Below are positions 45,074-52,940 of a stretch of DNA of 64,000 bases, in pieces. This stretch comes from Leptothoe kymatousa TAU-MAC 1615 (GTDB lineage: Bacteria > Cyanobacteriota > Cyanobacteriia > Phormidesmidales > Phormidesmidaceae). The position numbers and the translations under genes are program-made. The notes beneath the pieces were generated by a model that searched no databases, had not been told where the DNA came from, and saw only the letters and a program-made list of their open reading frames with translations. The stretch spans positions 97,614 to 161,613 of the forward strand of contig NZ_JADOER010000007.1 of the NCBI RefSeq assembly GCF_018739865.1, read 5' to 3'. Position 1 is the first letter of the stretch, and each line of letters opens with the position of its first letter.

Positions 45074-45110
45074 ATGGCTCAGCGAATTTATTCCGCTGGG
45101 CCATTTTTTT
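45074..45110 (+). terminator. terminator after psbB
   Basis: ATGGCTCAGCG pairs with CGCTGGGCCAT (one T-G pair, 9-base loop) and is followed at once by T7. It lies 30 bases past the psbB stop and would separate most psbB transcripts from psbT. Confidence 0.82.
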
Positions 45111-45139
45111 GAAATAATGGTAGTTACCGATGGATGGTC

Positions 45140-45168
45140 TTGACCGCTATTGGTAGAGGCCTTAAACA
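45140..45168 (+). promoter_or_regulatory. possible promoter of psbT
   Basis: TTGACC at 45140-45145 is followed after 17 bases by TAAACA at 45163-45168, a weak -10. The pair lies between the psbB terminator and the psbT start at 45190. Low confidence: the -10 matches poorly. Confidence 0.25.
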
Positions 45169-45189
45169 TTAGTTGAGTAGGACTGAACA

Positions 45190-45288
45190 ATGGAAAGTGT
45201 TGCTTACATCTTGATTTTCACCTGTATTATCGGAACTCTATTTTTTGCGATCGCATTTCGTGAGCCCCCTCGGATCAAGAAAGACTAG
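45190..45288 (+). CDS. psbT: photosystem II protein T
   Basis: A 32-residue single-helix protein, ATG at 45190 and TAG at 45286-45288. It reads MESVAYILIFTCIIGTLFF then AIAFREPPRIKKD, the PsbT pattern: a hydrophobic helix followed by the conserved REPPRI segment on the stromal side. PsbT sits at the PSII monomer-monomer interface near CP47 and D1. The psbB-psbT order is the usual one in cyanobacteria and plastids. It is too short for usual gene callers. Confidence 0.96.
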   Translation: MESVAYILIFTCIIGTLFFAIAFREPPRIKKD

Positions 45289-45388
45289 GAAAGCCGATTC
45301 AACCTATGGGGAGTTTCTCCCTTGAATGGCGTTTGACTAGTCGCCCAAAATAAAACAAACCCATTGGCCTTATCAGCCTGGGTGACAT

Positions 45389-45437
45389 AATAGAGGCATC
45401 GACTTCTTTGCTTTTAACGAAGTTAGCCTCTATTTTT
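45389..45437 (+). terminator. terminator after psbT
   Basis: AATAGAGGC pairs with GCCTCTATT, enclosing an inner ACTTC/GAAGT stem, and TTTTA follows. It lies 100 bases past psbT and about 60 before nrdR, so it separates these two genes. Confidence 0.7.
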
Positions 45438-45500
45438 ATGTTATGCATGGTCTAATAAGCGAGGCCCGCCCCGCCCACTCATCGAGGGTATAGTCGTTCT

Positions 45501-46019
45501 ATGCAGTGTCCCTTCTGCCAGCATGCTAGTAATCGCGTTCTCGAATCGAGATCGGCAGAAGCCGGTCGCAGTATTCGTCGTCGCAGACAATGCTTGAAGT
45601 GTGAGTGCCGCTTTACCACCTATGAACGCATTGAATATGTTCCAGTCACTGTCATCAAACGGAACAGTAGTCGAGAATTATTCAATCGATCAAAATTACT
45701 GCGCGGCATCGTGCGTGCCTGTGAAAAAACAGGGTTGGACGCAGCCAAGCTAGAAACCTTAGTAGATAATATTGAAATGGAGCTTCAGCAACGCTCCACC
45801 AGGGAAATTACCAGTGCCGACATCGGGGAACTTGTATTACAGCAACTCAGATCTTTAAATGAGGTAGCCTATGTTCGCTTTGCCTCCGTCTACCGCCAGT
45901 TCACAGGCATTCGCGATTTTGCAGACACCCTAACCCATCTGCAAGAAAGCGAAGAAAAAGTAGGCTCCCCACCCTACGTTAGCAACGGGAACCGCCCTAG
46001 CTCCACGCTAACTGTATAG
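45501..46019 (+). CDS. nrdR: transcriptional repressor NrdR
   Basis: A 172-residue NrdR, the zinc- and nucleotide-binding repressor of ribonucleotide reductase genes. The zinc ribbon is complete: [15 protein letters not shown] at the start and [15 protein letters not shown] about 25 residues later. The ATP-cone domain follows ([20 protein letters not shown] and [23 protein letters not shown]). The C-terminal 25 residues are a variable tail. Its targets should carry NrdR boxes, but no nrd gene lies in this window. It is preceded by a terminator and so has its own promoter. Confidence 0.97.
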   Translation: MQCPFCQHASNRVLESRSAEAGRSIRRRRQCLKCECRFTTYERIEYVPVTVIKRNSSRELFNRSKLLRGIVRACEKTGLDAAKLETLVDNIEMELQQRSTREITSADIGELVLQQLRSLNEVAYVRFASVYRQFTGIRDFADTLTHLQESEEKVGSPPYVSNGNRPSSTLTV

Positions 46020-46432
46020 CCATCGTTCTTCCCCCCAGAGCATTCCGGCAAAAAAATATCTTGGTCAATAACCCGTAACAGTAAGTGACAGTGAGGCTAA
46101 ATTCACTTATGATTAATAGTCTTGCGAAGGTTTGTGTATTTTACTAATTTTTAGTCTGGGTTTCCCTCGGGAGCTTTTCTATGTGTTAGTATCGCTCGCC
46201 TTGCAAGGCTCTAAGTTTGGGCCTAATGCAGGTTCAACTCATTGCCTGAGAACGTGCCTTAGCTTGGTTGCAGGGATATGGCGACTCAGGATTATTGAAA
46301 GAGGCTCGCAGGGAGCACATTTGTGTGATGCCCTCATCCTCATCTGAGATAAGAGCTGGATCAATGTAGAGGCGGCACACAGACGCACAACATGTCCACC
46401 CGATTATGGAGAAACCGTAGGAAACATCTAGC
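46020..46432. other. long leader region of rpsA
   Basis: About 410 bases with no coding frame of note before rpsA. TAGGAAAC about 10 bases upstream of the ATG at 46433 acts as the ribosome binding site. A long leader is common for S1 genes, which can be autoregulated. No defined regulatory fold could be assigned. Confidence 0.45.
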
Positions 46433-47431
46433 ATGGTCAACTTTGAAACGAAAGAAGCCGATATTGGTTTTACTCATGAAGATTTTGAAGCTTTATTAGA
46501 TCAATACGATTACCATTTCAGTCCTGGCGATATTGTACCGGGGACTGTTTTTAGCATTGAGCCTCGGGGCGCTTTGATTGACATTGGAGCAAAAACCGCT
46601 GCGTATTTGCCCATTCAAGAGATGTCCATCAATCGTGTCGAAGCTGCTGATGAAGTGCTTCAATCGAATGAGACTCGTGAATTTTTCATCTTGACCGATG
46701 AAAATGAAGATGGCCAGCTAACTTTATCCATCCGTCGCATCGAGTACATGCGTGCTTGGGAACGAGTACGTCAGCTCCAAAACGAAGATGCCACCGTACG
46801 GTCCGATGTCTTTGCGACCAACCGTGGTGGTGCCCTCGTCAGAATTGAAGGTCTGCGCGGATTTATTCCTGGTTCCCATATCAGTACCCGTAAGCCCAAA
46901 GAAGACTTGGTGGGCGAAGCACTGCCCCTCAAGTTCCTTGAGGTTGACGAAGAGCGTAATCGTCTAGTCCTAAGTCATCGTCGTGCGCTGGTTGAGCGTA
47001 AGATGAATGGCCTCCAGGTGGGCGAAGTCGTCATTGGTGCAGTACGTGGTCTGAAGCCCTACGGTGCCTTCATCGATATCGGTGGTGTTAGCGGTCTGCT
47101 ACACATTTCTGAAATCTCCCACGACCACATTGACACACCTAACACGGTGCTCAATGTGAACGACGAGATTAAGGTAATGATTATTGATCTAGATGCTGAG
47201 CGTGGTCGGATTTCCCTATCCACCAAGCAGCTTGAGCCTGAACCAGGTGATATGGTCAAGAATCCTGAAATCGTGTTTGAAAAAGCCGAGGAAATGGCTG
47301 AGCGCTATCGCCAGCAATTGCTGAAAGCTGCTGAAGCTGAGGCTGCTGCTGAGGCAGGAGAAAGCAGCAACAGCGAAGAATCCTATGCTGTTGAAGAAGG
47401 TGAATCAGCTGTGGCTGCCTTCGCTGAATAG
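46433..47431 (+). CDS. rpsA: 30S ribosomal protein S1, three-domain cyanobacterial form
   Basis: A 332-residue S1 protein, shorter than the six-domain E. coli form and typical for cyanobacteria and plastids. Three S1 (OB-fold) RNA-binding domains are visible at about residues 30-103, 120-186 and 202-274: PGDIVPGTVFSIEPRGALID, then RGGALVRIEGLRGFIPGSHI, then VIGAVRGLKPYGAFIDIGG. The third domain is closest to the consensus. The C-terminal 60 residues are acidic and Ala-rich (EAEAAAEAGES). It binds mRNA leaders on the 30S subunit. A clear terminator follows at 47489. Confidence 0.95.
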   Translation: MVNFETKEADIGFTHEDFEALLDQYDYHFSPGDIVPGTVFSIEPRGALIDIGAKTAAYLPIQEMSINRVEAADEVLQSNETREFFILTDENEDGQLTLSIRRIEYMRAWERVRQLQNEDATVRSDVFATNRGGALVRIEGLRGFIPGSHISTRKPKEDLVGEALPLKFLEVDEERNRLVLSHRRALVERKMNGLQVGEVVIGAVRGLKPYGAFIDIGGVSGLLHISEISHDHIDTPNTVLNVNDEIKVMIIDLDAERGRISLSTKQLEPEPGDMVKNPEIVFEKAEEMAERYRQQLLKAAEAEAAAEAGESSNSEESYAVEEGESAVAAFAE

Positions 47432-47488
47432 GTCGCTCGAAAATTTTTCCTAAGACGGCATAGTCGAGTCTTTTGAATAATTTTTTGG

Positions 47489-47524
47489 AAAATGTTGGGG
47501 CTCCAAGGGTCCCAACATTTTTTT
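47489..47524 (+). terminator. terminator after rpsA
   Basis: AAAATGTTGGG pairs perfectly with CCCAACATTTT, and the T run continues to T7 or longer. It lies 57 bases after the rpsA stop. Confidence 0.85.
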
Positions 47525-47638
47525 ATGTCAATATATCGGCAATATCGATTCGCAATCATTGCTGGGAGCCCATCAGGCCCCAGGCAAGTGCTAACAGATT
47601 GAGTTAAGCAACCTCTGCGTAGCCAACTACGAATACTA

Positions 47639-47737
47639 AGGAGCTGTTCAGAAACGAAGTCACGGCTTAATCCGAAAAGGCTTGTTAGACCATGCTTTTA
47701 AGGAAAAAGGCCATGATTTTAATTTTTAACAGGCCCT
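47639..47737. repeat. 99-bp MITE-like element, copy A
   Basis: This segment and 63507-63605 align without gaps over 99 bases with about three quarters identity by hand. Both start with AGGAGCTGT and end in GATTTTAATTTTT followed by a short AC-rich link and GCCCT. The start and the reverse complement of the end form imperfect terminal inverted repeats (AGGAGCTGTTCAGAAA against AGGGCCTGTTAAAAAT). It encodes nothing. It is best read as a non-autonomous transposon remnant lying 49 bases upstream of the HAD gene. Confidence 0.65.
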
Positions 47738-47785
47738 AAATGTATTCAGCCGTTGGCTATGGCTTACACGTAAATACGTTTAGTC

Positions 47786-48562
47786 GTGGTCACAATTTCT
47801 TGCAACGGCACAGTCTTCCCCCACATCAAAGCCGTTTTTCTAGATAAAGATGGCACCCTAGCTAATGTCAGTAGCTATTTAACTCGCCTCGGGCACCATC
47901 AAGCCCAACTGATGGACAAGCAACGTCCTGGCTGTCTACCGTTGCTGTTGCAAGTGCTGGGTATCTCTGAGAACGGCTTAGACCCAGCCGGATTGATGGC
48001 CGTGGGCAATCGACAGGAAACGTTGATCGGTGCAGCGAGTGCGGCGGCGATCGGGGGCTGTCCTTGGGTGGAGGCCATGGCCTTGGCCTCCACCACATTT
48101 GCCGTCGCCGACCAGAGATATTCACCAAAAGCAGCCCATACGCCTTTATTACCAGGTGCCTTAGACTTGCTACAACGGTTAAGACAGGGAAATCTGAAAA
48201 TCAGTATGGTGTCTGCGGATGCCCAAGTGCATTTGGAAAACTTTGTCGAGCACCATCAGCTACAAAAATACTTTGACCATTTACAAGGTGTTTGCCCAGA
48301 GTATCCCGACAAAGTTGCCCCTAATTTTTTCCAGGCGGCCTGCCATGGTCTAGGCATGGAACCACACCAGGTTTTAGTGATTGGTGATGCCGCGACGGAT
48401 CTACAAGTCGCAACTAGGGCCGCTGGTTTTATTGGCTATTTAGGCGGCTGGCAACCGCCTTTAGGGCCCACCAAAATCGCCTCTCAACAAAGCTTAGATG
48501 AGCTGTCCATAGCGAGTGCGTTTGCCACTGATTTTTGGCAAATTCAGCTTACAAAGCTTTAA
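47786..48562 (+). CDS. HAD-superfamily phosphatase
   Basis: A 258-residue HAD hydrolase with all four motifs: FLDKDGTLANV (nucleophile and acid/base Asp), ISMVSADAQV (motif II), the lysine in PDKVAP (motif III) and VLVIGDAATDLQVA (motif IV). An alpha-helical cap lies at about residues 30-115 with RQETLIGAASAAAIGG. It resembles phosphoglycolate phosphatase-like proteins, but the substrate is not determined. The start is GTG at 47786; no ATG precedes the first motif. A MITE-like element lies just upstream and could have replaced or supplied promoter sequence. Confidence 0.87.
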   Translation: MVTISCNGTVFPHIKAVFLDKDGTLANVSSYLTRLGHHQAQLMDKQRPGCLPLLLQVLGISENGLDPAGLMAVGNRQETLIGAASAAAIGGCPWVEAMALASTTFAVADQRYSPKAAHTPLLPGALDLLQRLRQGNLKISMVSADAQVHLENFVEHHQLQKYFDHLQGVCPEYPDKVAPNFFQAACHGLGMEPHQVLVIGDAATDLQVATRAAGFIGYLGGWQPPLGPTKIASQQSLDELSIASAFATDFWQIQLTKL

Positions 48563-48861
48563 AACAAAATAGAGGAGGCAAGTACTGCCTCCCCTCATAA
48601 ATCAACCTTGATCGTGATGATCAATGCATTAAGTTAATTACAATTGTGTTCATTTAATCGTTAGAACTCAAGTGACGGTCTGTCAGAGTTTACGTTACGG
48701 TTACGTTTTGAGCGCAGCACCCCATGGGGACACCAGCCATGGCTAACCGCCAGCAGCAAAACGGTAAACTATATCGTGAGGTAATTTTTTATCTGCACCC
48801 TGCATAGGTCTGTATACAACAGCAGCCATATCTCACTGTCCCACTACTTAGGTAATGATCG
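48563..48861. other. intergenic region before the blaI-like gene
   Basis: A hairpin GGAGGCA/TGCCTCC with a 5-base loop at 48574-48592 probably ends the HAD transcript, though no T run follows. An 8-bp palindrome TGTATACA at 48811-48818 lies about 45 bases upstream of the BlaI-type gene and is a possible operator. The distance and symmetry fit, but no second copy supports it. Confidence 0.4.
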
Positions 48862-49293
48862 ATGTCGCCATTTCCGGCATATCGCCCTAACCGCCTCTCC
48901 CTAGGGCCGCTAGAAGCGGAGATTTTAGAAATTTTGTGGCAGCTAGAAGTTGCTTCTGGCACCGCCATCCATGAATACATTTTGGCCGATATCGATCGAG
49001 ATTTAACCTATTCATCGGTGGCAACGGTTTTGCGACGGTTGGAACAAAAGGGCTGGATTGCGAAACGTCGGGTGGGCCGTGCGTATCATTGGGAACCGTT
49101 ACTGTCAGCAAATAACGCTAAGGTGCTGCAGTCCCATGAGCGGCTTCAAGAATTTTTAGCGGCTAGCAATCCAGATATTGTCGCGGCCTTTGCCGATACC
49201 CTCGACCAAGCCAGCCTGGACCAGCTAGAAGCGATTACCCAACGCATTCAGGCAGCAAGACAGGCCCAAACTAACCAGGAGAGTCAGCCATGA
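48862..49293 (+). CDS. BlaI/MecI/CopY family transcriptional repressor
   Basis: A 143-residue winged-helix protein. The block LGPLEAEILEILWQL, the recognition-helix segment LTYSSVATVLRRLEQKGWIAKRR, and GRAYHWEPLLSANN are the BlaI/MecI family signature. The family binds DNA as a dimer and is inactivated by proteolysis by a partner membrane peptidase. In this case the partner should be the overlapping M56 gene (ATGA overlap, 49290-49293). Cyanobacterial relatives control stress, copper or photosynthesis genes (BmtR/PetR type), not beta-lactamase. A C-terminal helix (DQASLDQLEAITQRIQ) would serve dimerisation. Confidence 0.93.
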   Translation: MSPFPAYRPNRLSLGPLEAEILEILWQLEVASGTAIHEYILADIDRDLTYSSVATVLRRLEQKGWIAKRRVGRAYHWEPLLSANNAKVLQSHERLQEFLAASNPDIVAAFADTLDQASLDQLEAITQRIQAARQAQTNQESQP

Positions 49294-50126
49294 TGCATGT
49301 GAGCTTAATGGTCAGTGCGATCGCAGTAGCCATATTGCTGCGTCTTAGTTTGGCCCATCGGTGTTTCAGCCACTGGCTAGCAACCCTGGCGTTGTTTGTT
49401 GTGCCACCACTGCTGCTACTGACCACAGCCCTCTCCATTATCATCATGGGTCCCCACGGTCACGTAGTGGTGACCCACATAGAAGGTTGGCTCAGCTATG
49501 GTGCCGCCTGGGGTTACCTGCTCATCACCCTAGGCATTCTCGGCCACCTGCGATGGCAGGCCCACATCAGCATTCAACACATCCAGCAATATCCCCACAC
49601 AACCGTACAAGGCACCCCTGGGCGACTGCTCAACGACGGCAAAATTTTTAGCGCTCAGATTGGGCTATGGTCTTCGGAGCTAGTCGTCAGCCAGGGGCTA
49701 CTCGATGCCCTCGATCGGGATCATCTAGCAGCGGTCATTGCCCATGAAAAAGCCCATGCCTATTATCACGATACATTTTGGTTCTTTTGGCTAGGCTGGT
49801 TAAAACGCATTAGCAGCTGGCTACCTTACACCGAGAGCCTCTGGCAAGAACTCCTACTGCTGCGAGAAATTCGTGCCGACCGTTGGGCCATACAGTCCGT
49901 AGAAAAACTTACCCTGGCAGAATCTCTATTGCAGGTGATTGGGTCTCCGTTATCCCCCATCACCGCTGCTAACTTTAGCTGCATCGCCCCCCTAAGCCGA
50001 TTAAACCGTCGCATCGACGCCCTCTTATTAGACAACGACTATGGCTTTAGCCTCAGTTGGGCTGGTATCTCCAGCTGCGCCCTGGTGAGTTTAATTCCCC
50101 TGCTGTCGATTCCATTTCACTACTAA
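49290..50126 (+). CDS. M56 family membrane metallopeptidase
   Basis: A 278-residue membrane peptidase in the BlaR1/MecR1 group. Helices lie near residues 1-20, 25-50, 65-85 and 255-275. The zinc site is VIAHEKAHAYYHD (HExxH as HEKAH, about residue 150), and EIRADRWA supplies the third ligand. It lacks the extracellular penicillin-binding sensor of BlaR1. The gene overlaps the blaI-like gene by 4 bases (ATGA), which implies translational coupling and joint function: the peptidase is expected to inactivate the repressor when a signal is sensed. What the signal is cannot be read here. Confidence 0.9.
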   Translation: MMHVSLMVSAIAVAILLRLSLAHRCFSHWLATLALFVVPPLLLLTTALSIIIMGPHGHVVVTHIEGWLSYGAAWGYLLITLGILGHLRWQAHISIQHIQQYPHTTVQGTPGRLLNDGKIFSAQIGLWSSELVVSQGLLDALDRDHLAAVIAHEKAHAYYHDTFWFFWLGWLKRISSWLPYTESLWQELLLLREIRADRWAIQSVEKLTLAESLLQVIGSPLSPITAANFSCIAPLSRLNRRIDALLLDNDYGFSLSWAGISSCALVSLIPLLSIPFHY

Positions 50127-50183
50127 GGCAAAATCGCAGCTGATAGAGCCCGGTCCCCATAAACATAGTCAAAAGAGGCACAT

Positions 50184-52322
50184 CTAAAACGGCACATCTG
50201 GCCCCGGCTCAGACGACGGGGTTTTAGATGGGTTTGCCTCTGCCTCATCATCGAGATTGACAATTTGCCCATTAAAAAACTGCGCAAAACTTTTCACACT
50301 ACGATCCAAATCGGTCTCGGATTTCCACGTTGGAGCCGCTGACGCATCTATAGCAGGTGGCGCCGAGGGAGACGGTGGTGGAGCAGATGGGGAGGCCGCT
50401 GGAGCAGCCGCCACAGGTCGAGAATGATTAACGGGTGGTGGAGCAGGTGAAGACACCGATGTAGGCGGCGGGCTGGGCGGCGGCGGGCTGGGCGGAGCCG
50501 ACGGCCTTCTTTGTGGAGGTGCCGGAGGAGACGAAGGGGCCGACAAGGAGGGAGACGGGGCAGGCTCTTTGTTAGCGGCTGCTACCACCATAGTCACCCG
50601 CAATCGATGGCCAAAGACTTTCTCAAACGCCGTTTCCACATTACTCAAACGATCCTGAGCCATGCGCATCAGCTTATCGTTGGTGATCCCCACCCGGGCC
50701 TCCACACCATCGCAGGCCATCAACTGACCATGCTGACGCATCAAGACCTGGGTACCCATCGGGGTAAGCTGGGCCACGATCTTGGCCCAAATATCATCCA
50801 AACTGCCCATGGCCGGGGCATTATCGGCAGTGGGTATTTTAGAGGGGGCCGCACTTTCGGGGCGCGCACTTTCAAGGGCCGCACTTTCGGGGCGCGCACT
50901 TTCGGGGCGCGCACTTTCGGGGCGCGCACTGCCGCTCGCAGCGCTGCTTAACGACTCCGGCTGGGCAGCGGCACTCTGGGAGGATACCGGAGGAGGGCTC
51001 GGTTCAACCGCTGGCAATGGAGTGTCGGTGGAGGGAGTGGCCACCGGCTTTACGGGTGTTGCCCCAACCGGTTCGCTGGGACTAGCCTGAGGTTGTTGCT
51101 GTTGAGCCTGGGTATTAGCGCTGGCAGACGTTTTTGCCGGCACATGAGCGACAGTCGGCAATGGAGGTGCCGCCGCCGCGACAGATAATGGCGGCGGCGA
51201 TACTGGTTTTGCGCCGACGGGAGCGCTGGGTTGAGCCGACGGCAGTAACCCCATCAGGGTAATTTCTAACCACAGTCGGGGCTGGGTTGTGTTTTTAACT
51301 TGAACCTCGGTGCTCCGCAAATGTTGCTGGCTCGACAACAACAGGGGAAGCGGTACATCTCGGGCAAAGGTCACCATTTCAGACCAGATCGAGGGGGTAA
51401 TGGCAACAAGATCACGCCGATCGGCCGCTGTTTTTGCAATCAACAAATCACGATAGAACGCCACGAGACTTTGTAAAACCATCAGGGGTTCTCTCCCCCG
51501 ATCCATCAGCTGGCGGACTAAGACCAACACCTGGGTGCCATCATCGGCGGCAATCGCCTGCACTAAGGCCAATAAATCTCGCTCGGAAACAGCACCGACT
51601 AGGTCCCAAACCGCTTCAATGGAGATCTCTCCTGCTAATAACCCGAGCTGGTCGAGCAAACTCTCCGCATCTCGCAACCCGCCCTGGGAGAGCTGCGCCA
51701 CTAGCTGAAGAGCGTCGGCAGAGATGGCAATAGATTCTTGTTGTGCAATATAGTCCAAATGCTGGACCATAGAGTCTAGGGGAATACGGCGAAAATCGAA
51801 CCGCTGACAACGAGAGATAATGGTGGGTAACACCCGCTGGGGATCGGTGGTGGCTAGGACAAAAACAACATGGGGTGGCGGTTCTTCTAAGGTTTTCAGC
51901 AGGGCATTAAAGGCTGCCGTACTCAACATATGTACTTCATCGAGCACATATAGTTTGTAACGACACTGGACGGGAGCAAATTGGGCTCGTTCAATGAGTT
52001 CACGAATATTGTCGACACCCGTGTTGCTGGCGGCGTCAATTTCAACAATATCTAACGAAGCTCCCACCGTAATTTCGCGACACACCTGGCATTGGCCACA
52101 GGGGTCGGGGGTGGGGCCCTCACTTTTGAGGCAGTTAATCGACTTGGCTAAAATGCGCGCGCTAGAGGTTTTACCGGTACCCCGGGGACCACAGAATAAG
52201 TAGGCTGGTGCAATGCGATTTTGCTGGAGCGCATTGGAAAGTGTGGTTGCGATCGCAGTTTGCCCCACCAATTGGGAAAAGGTTTGGGGACGATACTTAT
52301 GGTGTAAAGGTTCGTAGGCCAT
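50184..52322 (-). CDS. dnaX: DNA polymerase III gamma/tau subunit
   Basis: A 712-residue clamp-loader ATPase. The N-terminal domain has YRPQTFSQLVGQ, Walker A CGPRGTGKTSSARILAKS, zinc ligands CGQCQVCREI, Walker B VLDEVHMLSTAAFNALLK and the Arg finger region TIISRCQRFDF. Clamp-loader domain III covers to about residue 360. After it comes a long low-complexity tail rich in Pro, Ala and Ser, with a 15-bp repeat and a conserved DDIWAKIVAQLTPMG module near residue 510, then further Pro-rich sequence. No intein is present, although some cyanobacterial dnaX genes carry one. It converges on the M56 gene. Confidence 0.95.
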   Translation of the reverse strand: MAYEPLHHKYRPQTFSQLVGQTAIATTLSNALQQNRIAPAYLFCGPRGTGKTSSARILAKSINCLKSEGPTPDPCGQCQVCREITVGASLDIVEIDAASNTGVDNIRELIERAQFAPVQCRYKLYVLDEVHMLSTAAFNALLKTLEEPPPHVVFVLATTDPQRVLPTIISRCQRFDFRRIPLDSMVQHLDYIAQQESIAISADALQLVAQLSQGGLRDAESLLDQLGLLAGEISIEAVWDLVGAVSERDLLALVQAIAADDGTQVLVLVRQLMDRGREPLMVLQSLVAFYRDLLIAKTAADRRDLVAITPSIWSEMVTFARDVPLPLLLSSQQHLRSTEVQVKNTTQPRLWLEITLMGLLPSAQPSAPVGAKPVSPPPLSVAAAAPPLPTVAHVPAKTSASANTQAQQQQPQASPSEPVGATPVKPVATPSTDTPLPAVEPSPPPVSSQSAAAQPESLSSAASGSARPESARPESARPESAALESARPESAAPSKIPTADNAPAMGSLDDIWAKIVAQLTPMGTQVLMRQHGQLMACDGVEARVGITNDKLMRMAQDRLSNVETAFEKVFGHRLRVTMVVAAANKEPAPSPSLSAPSSPPAPPQRRPSAPPSPPPPSPPPTSVSSPAPPPVNHSRPVAAAPAASPSAPPPSPSAPPAIDASAAPTWKSETDLDRSVKSFAQFFNGQIVNLDDEAEANPSKTPSSEPGPDVPF
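50851..50925 (-). repeat. 15-bp tandem repeat in dnaX
   Basis: Five units of GCACTTTCGGGGCGC (plus-strand reading), one of them variant, encode the pentapeptide SARPE in the variable tail of the gamma/tau subunit. Four units are identical at DNA level, pointing to recent slippage. The number is likely to differ between strains. Confidence 0.9.
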
Positions 52323-52451
52323 GGATACTATGCCCTACTTTGGACTAAAAAATATACAGACGCGGGAGCAGCCAGAAACACGGGCCATGCTTTATATAAT
52401 TAACCAATCAAAGCTTCACTGATTATAGAACTATAAAAGCAATAGCGAACT

Positions 52452-52940
52452 TCAGCCTACGGCCATGATGTTAGTTGTCAGCCATGCGCCTTGCAACCGC
52501 TTCAGTAGATTTGGCCAGCGCTTAAACCGCTTACACAAACGCACTTCATTGCCCTCAGAAGACCAATGCACTTGGTCGAAGATCTGATGCAAAATAAACA
52601 GGCCCCGACCACAATCATGGGTAGCGTCGCCATCATCGGCCTCAGGACAGACGCCACAGGCTCGGGGTACGTCAAACCCCTGGCCCTGATCGGTGATTAT
52701 CCACCAATAGGTGCCGCGCGTCGACGCATATTGCACAGAAATTTGCTTACCAGGATCCAAGCTATTACCATGCTTTGCCGCGTTAACCAGAGCCTCTTGC
52801 AGGCCTAAACGCAACTCGTCATGCATCTCCAAGGGAGCATGTTCCAACAACGTATCAATAATCGGACATAAGTACAGTGTGGAAGCGAAACTGAGCCTAT
52901 CCCATTTCACTCCTGTGGATGATGTCATCACACTAACCAT
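52452..52940 (-). CDS. RsbW-like anti-sigma/regulatory ATPase
   Basis: A 162-residue HATPase of the RsbW/SpoIIAB type. The N-box is LRLGLQEALVNAAKHGNS, followed by WWIITDQGQGFDV (G1) and CGRGLFILHQIFDQV (G2). Such proteins are kinases acting on anti-sigma antagonist proteins or hold sigma factors. No STAS antagonist or PP2C phosphatase gene is adjacent, so the partner is unknown. A Cys-rich insertion (ACGVCPEADDGDATHDCG) lies between the G1 and G2 boxes and may respond to redox or metal. The C-terminal end carries a basic helix. A start at 52928 is also possible. Confidence 0.87.
   Translation of the reverse strand: MVSVMTSSTGVKWDRLSFASTLYLCPIIDTLLEHAPLEMHDELRLGLQEALVNAAKHGNSLDPGKQISVQYASTRGTYWWIITDQGQGFDVPRACGVCPEADDGDATHDCGRGLFILHQIFDQVHWSSEGNEVRLCKRFKRWPNLLKRLQGAWLTTNIMAVG

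Noticed and set aside
50511..51090. Plus-strand frames opposite the dnaX tail
   Set aside because: They are antisense shadows of the Pro/Ala-rich repeat region of dnaX.
50184..52322. An intein in dnaX
   Set aside because: The ATPase domain runs without interruption through Walker A, zinc site and Walker B; no splicing motifs are seen.
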